A DNA stretch of 64,000 bases from Priapulus caudatus (lineage: Eukaryota > Priapulida > Priapulimorpha > Priapulimorphida > Priapulidae), in the NCBI RefSeq assembly GCF_000485595.1, contig NW_014577229.1, forward strand, positions 77,711-141,710, given 5' to 3'. Position 1 is the first letter of the stretch. Each line of letters starts with the position of its first letter. Under the pieces are notes generated by a model that was not told the DNA's origin, searched no databases, and saw nothing but the letters and a program-made list of their open reading frames with translations. Shown here piece by piece: positions 28,401 through 33,800 of the stretch. The position numbers and the translations under genes are program-made.

Positions 28401-30832
28401 GGCCCGGGTTCGATTCCCGGCCGATGCAACGTTTTTAAATTCGAAATGTAAAAAAGGATTACATTTATTTTAGCAACAAATGTACCTAGTTGGTATGAAG
28501 TGTACGTCGTCTTTCTACTTTGTTGTTAATGGCAGTTAAATTATCAAAACGATTAACAAATAATTCAGGTTATAAAAGACTGTTCAACTTATTGTAACCG
28601 AAGACCTGTTTTGATTTCAATTTACATTGAAATTAGTAACCTTTATTATTGAAAATCCTCAAACAGGTATGAAGAAATTAGAAATCAGGAGCATCGGTGG
28701 TTCAGTGGTAGAATGCTCGCCTGCCACGCGGGCGGCCCGGGTTCGATTCCCGGCCGATGCAGTTTTTGCTGATGTATGCTCATTATCCAAAACATATTTT
28801 CTATCATGCTAAACCAGCTTTTGTCACAAAGGATAATAGCGCATTTTAATTCATTGTTCCAGAGACGTCAGGGGAAACGATATAAATGTTTTCTCCGAAG
28901 CAATGTTCACTGGATTGGAGAACCTTGAATATCTGTAAGTCGGCCGCGGCCCCTACACAAGTAGTTTCCACTTTCACCTGTCACTTCCATCAGTTATTCG
29001 ATGAAACTTTTCAAGTATTGCCCGGAGCGCAGCGATTTTCGATTTTAGTCACAGTAGTGATAAATAGGCCTACTATCAAGCAACACTCACATAATACCAA
29101 CCTGGTTACAACATGGCTACAACATGGTTCAACATGGTACAACATGGTATACGAACATGGTTACAAGATGGTACAACACGGTTTAAAATGGTACAACATG
29201 GTTACAACATGGTACCAACATGGTTACAACAATGTACAATCAGACACCGTGTCTCAACGCCAGCGTCTCGCGTTCACGTGGGTACGTTGTCTTTCTTCGC
29301 GCAGGTACAGCGACTCGTTCAAGTTCTGCTGCCTGGCGAAGGGCCTCGTGAGCTTCGACAACTGTCTGCCGCAAGCCGACGCCTTCTCGTCGTGCGAGGA
29401 CCTGATGAGCAACTACACGCTGCGCATCTCCATCTGGGTGCTCGGCACCATCGCCTTCGCCTGCAATCTGTTCGTCATCATCTGGCGGCTGAAGACGAAG
29501 GACGCGAACCGCATCAGTTCGGGACTCGTGCTGAGTCTCGGCTGCGCCGACCTCCTCATGGGAGTCTACTTACTGATCATCGCCGGCGTCGATATGCACT
29601 ACAGAGGACGTTACATCGCCTACGCCGAGTCGTGGCGCAACAGCACGCTGTGCAAGTTCGCTGGGTTTCTGTCGACGCTGTCCAGCGAGGTTGCCGTCTT
29701 AACGTTGACCCTCATCACGATCGACCGACTGATATGCTTAGCGTTTCAGTTTCGCGTGCGACGCTTCACCGTTAAGCAGATGTACATCATGCTCGGTACG
29801 GCGTGGATGGCCGCGACAGTGTTATCTTGCATTCCGTTTCTCATCGACAGCTACTTTCACGGACAGTTCTATTCGAAATCGGGCACGTGCCTTGCCTTAC
29901 CCCTGACGGCAGAAGTGCATCCGGGATGGGAGTATTCCGTGGCGCTGTTTTTGTGCCTGAACTTTATCGCATTCGTAGTGATTATCGTGTCGTACGTGTA
30001 CATGTACGTGACAATCACGAAGACTACGCGCGCCGTGCAGCGAATTTCGTCGCAGAAGTCGAAAGAGTTGTCCGTTGGTCGGCAGATGGCACTGCTAGTG
30101 CTGTCGAACTTTTGCTGCTGGGCGCCCATCATCATCATGGGGTTATTGGCGCTAGGCGGAGCTGTCGTCATTCCAGGTAAAAAATAATACGGATTTTCTA
30201 CGTAGGGTTAACCCTAGGTGGAAAATCCGCATTCATTGTCTTGAGTGAATGACTTGATTGTCTTGATTGATAGAATTGTCTTGATTTTAATCTTTCTAGG
30301 TAATCATAAAAACATTTAAATTGTCGAGTAGCTCATCATTAGCACGTTTTGTTAACACAACATAATTTTCATCCATCGACGTAGGTGCCGTGTATGCCTG
30401 GACAGCGGTGTTCATACTGCCTTTCAATGCAGCTACTGATCCTATTTTATACACGATATCGTCTCTGGATCTGCGTACCGTGCGCTATGGGCTTTCCTGG
30501 AAGAATTCTAACAACAAATCTCGATACCACAGTAATGCTGCCAACGGTAAGGTGGTAATGACAACGACGACGACGCCCATGACGATGACTATGACGATAA
30601 TAATGCGGATGATAATGATGGTGTCGATGCTCCTGCTTTATAAAACTCAGAATCCGCACTATATTTAATACGTAATGTGACTGCGTATAATCAATGAAAC
30701 CCCACAACACTAATTCGTAGCATGTTTACACGGAATTCGGCGGTTTTTTGTAATACTGACATTACCTGCTGGTAGTGTGGTACGCCCGTGAATGTAACGT
30801 ATTTCTGCAAAACAACACAACATTTACTGCTG

Positions 30833-30896
<64 letters not shown>

Positions 30897-33800
30897 TAAA
30901 TCCTACCTCTCTATTCTAAGAAGTACATGATGCAATTAAAACTTCTTAATTGTGAAATGTTATAAAGTAATTGCACAGGGAATACATGTAAATGACATTA
31001 ATCTGTTGCAGCGATTATTTGGAAGGATTGCTTTAAGACGACTTGCCAGGTTGCCATGTTGTGTTCGTAATGTGTTTTGTTTTCTGCTTTGCTTATTACG
31101 TGCCTTATTTTCTCGTTGGCTTTGCTCTCTTTGAGATTTTTTTATACTTCATAACTAGAAAACGACATTGAAACGTTTGTGAATTGTTAAAATTAATGTG
31201 AATTAAGTAAAAAAAGGCTCTAGAATGTGCCAGTGATATTTAATAAGATCGACTGCTGGCGCCATTGCTTGTGATGTCTATCGTTGGGATGAAGTAAATT
31301 TTTTTTTTCCACGTTTCACACCTTATATTTACCATTTTTAATCATTAGAATAGCATCAGAACGGTTTATTCGGGAATTACAAAAGACGCATAATTATCAA
31401 CAATAGCTAATTATAGAATATTATTGTGACGTAAAAAGTGGTGCGATAACACACCATGAAGAATGACTTGGAGTGATTGCGGTCGCGCAAAGAGGGAATG
31501 CCAGGATGCATCCCTATATCTCTTATTCTGCATGCGTGTTCTAGTACTTTTGGTCTGGCAAATTTCTTGAAAACTCAATGCACTGCTTAGATTTTTTTTT
31601 CTCTTACTATTTATTTTTACAAATAGCGTGGCTACGGCGCTATGGACGTATTATCGTATCATCCAAGCATAGCTATCACCTATAGCAGAGCTCCATATAC
31701 AGAACTTAAAAATGGCGTGATGTGACCGCTTCGGCTTTTTTGTTGCGTCTATAGAATTTTATTTACTAATATGCGTATGTAGCAGTAGTTTATCTGGTTT
31801 TACTGGAAGCGCACGCACCGTTTACTCAAGACTCATAAATAACTAACTGACTGTTATAAACACGTAGATTACTTCATTTAGTTCATACGCTGAAATAATT
31901 GTGCTCTATTAAAAAACATCCTAGCGTAATCTTTAAGCGCAACGTGGTGTGCCTACAATACAAGGAAAACGCGGGACATAAAGTGCTAATAAATATTCGA
32001 TCAAATAAGTGTACTACTAGCGGGCAGCAGGTTTGCCTGATTTAGTGATTTTTTCATTTAAAATGGGAAAAAATTAGATTGAGGCAAATTTCAGATATGT
32101 GCAATAATCCGCCATTTCCCCATTTTATCGTAAATCTGAACGACAAACGATCAGTCGTAAAATAATACAATCATTCTAATTGTATAGTGTTTAATGTTAC
32201 TCTTGATATAGCCGTTGTTACAACTATAACATATGGTATTTTATCAGTCAAATCAATGAGAAAGATCTTTATATTAATTAGAAAGCGCCACTATATTATA
32301 ATTTTGCTCGTTCATAACCGGTTCATGACTATAATATCATCATATTTCATCATAAACAATAGATACTCTATTGAGAAATATAGGAAATCTATTGTGTTAA
32401 CATAGCATGAAGTATATATAGTCAAATATCATATTATCATTCGTTTTTTTTTATTCAGCACGAGTGCATTAGTGAATCACCTCTTCACATATTTATTTAT
32501 CCTATAGTTGGCACAGCGCCGTAGAGCTACTAATATCGTGCACTGTGCAATGGCAAGTCGTCTTTTGCAGGTGCATCTGTGTACGATCGACAAAGTAAGA
32601 TTAACAACTATTCTGTCCCAGTCAATGACGGTGGCGACCTCGCAAAATCCTTGCGAAAAAAGCCCACTTTCAACCACAAGGCGCCACATGGCTACATATC
32701 ACTGACGCAGTTCCTCAAGGAAAGCCGGCCAATCAGGATCGATGATGTGCGTTACATCACCAAGGTCATCTGTGAGACACTCAACCAAGTGCACAAGTCC
32801 GGCTACGCTCTCGGTCACTTCGAGTCCGAAACGATCTTCATCAGTAGAAATGTAAGAATGAATTCCGATGGATAGAATTCTCACGGCGATGCCGATTCCT
32901 ATAATGAACCCCATCGTATTGTCGTGTTTACTTATGAGGGAATGTTTTATGAGCGAGTGCGACATACATGAATAGATTCGATGGGGATGCGAAGATAGAA
33001 TATAAACATACTGCTAAATGCATAATAATGAACGTAATTGCGTTCATGAAAATGACATGGGCTGATTTCCAAACGTATGTCTGCCCAAAGAGAAAACTTT
33101 AAACAACTTCTAATAAGTCATAGTTAAAAAATGCCGTACAGTCCCTAATGCGTTTGTTAAAGGATACAGAATTCGTACGTGCGTCGACGGAGACGCTTCT
33201 GTTTGCGTATGTTTTTGTTTTGTTCTGCGTCTCCAGCTCCTGGCCAGGTTAGGTTTTTATCGTCTCAGCTACTGAACGCGTGCGGGCTTTTACAAGGCGG
33301 TAAACTGATGCTAGAAATGGGAGATTCTTTCCCGCTATTAACCGACAAGTCATAAGAAAGTAATCGCCTGATCTGACAGCTACGGCTTCGCTTATCACCG
33401 GACTAGAGAAGACTGTTCAGATACCTAAGACAAGATATTACGGACGATATATAAGATGTATGTGATACACAAAGAGACAAGATAGGGAGACACGATGAAA
33501 ATCCCCACCCCTAGCATAGTCAGCCTAATATGTTAAGCCTATTATCGAAGTTATTAAAATTCAATTGTTCAATTGTGAATCACATCTGCTAGACTGCTTG
33601 CGTGGGTCTCCGATTTGGGAGAATCGACGCACGCATCACATAATACATGCATGAATGGTTTCCTTGTCTAATCAAGGGAGAAGGAGACGGAGACAAACGG
33701 TCCCCGGATACAAAAATATCCTAGGTTTGCAATGGCTTTAAAGTACTTATGTCTCAATTACACCCAAAATAAATCTGTAGTAAAATATAACCTCACCTAT

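Noticed and set aside
28886-29304. Continuous frame from the last LRR into the 7TM exon
   Set aside because: The stretch between is intronic: a donor at 28934, a minisatellite, and an acceptor at 29304 restoring the LGR hinge in phase.
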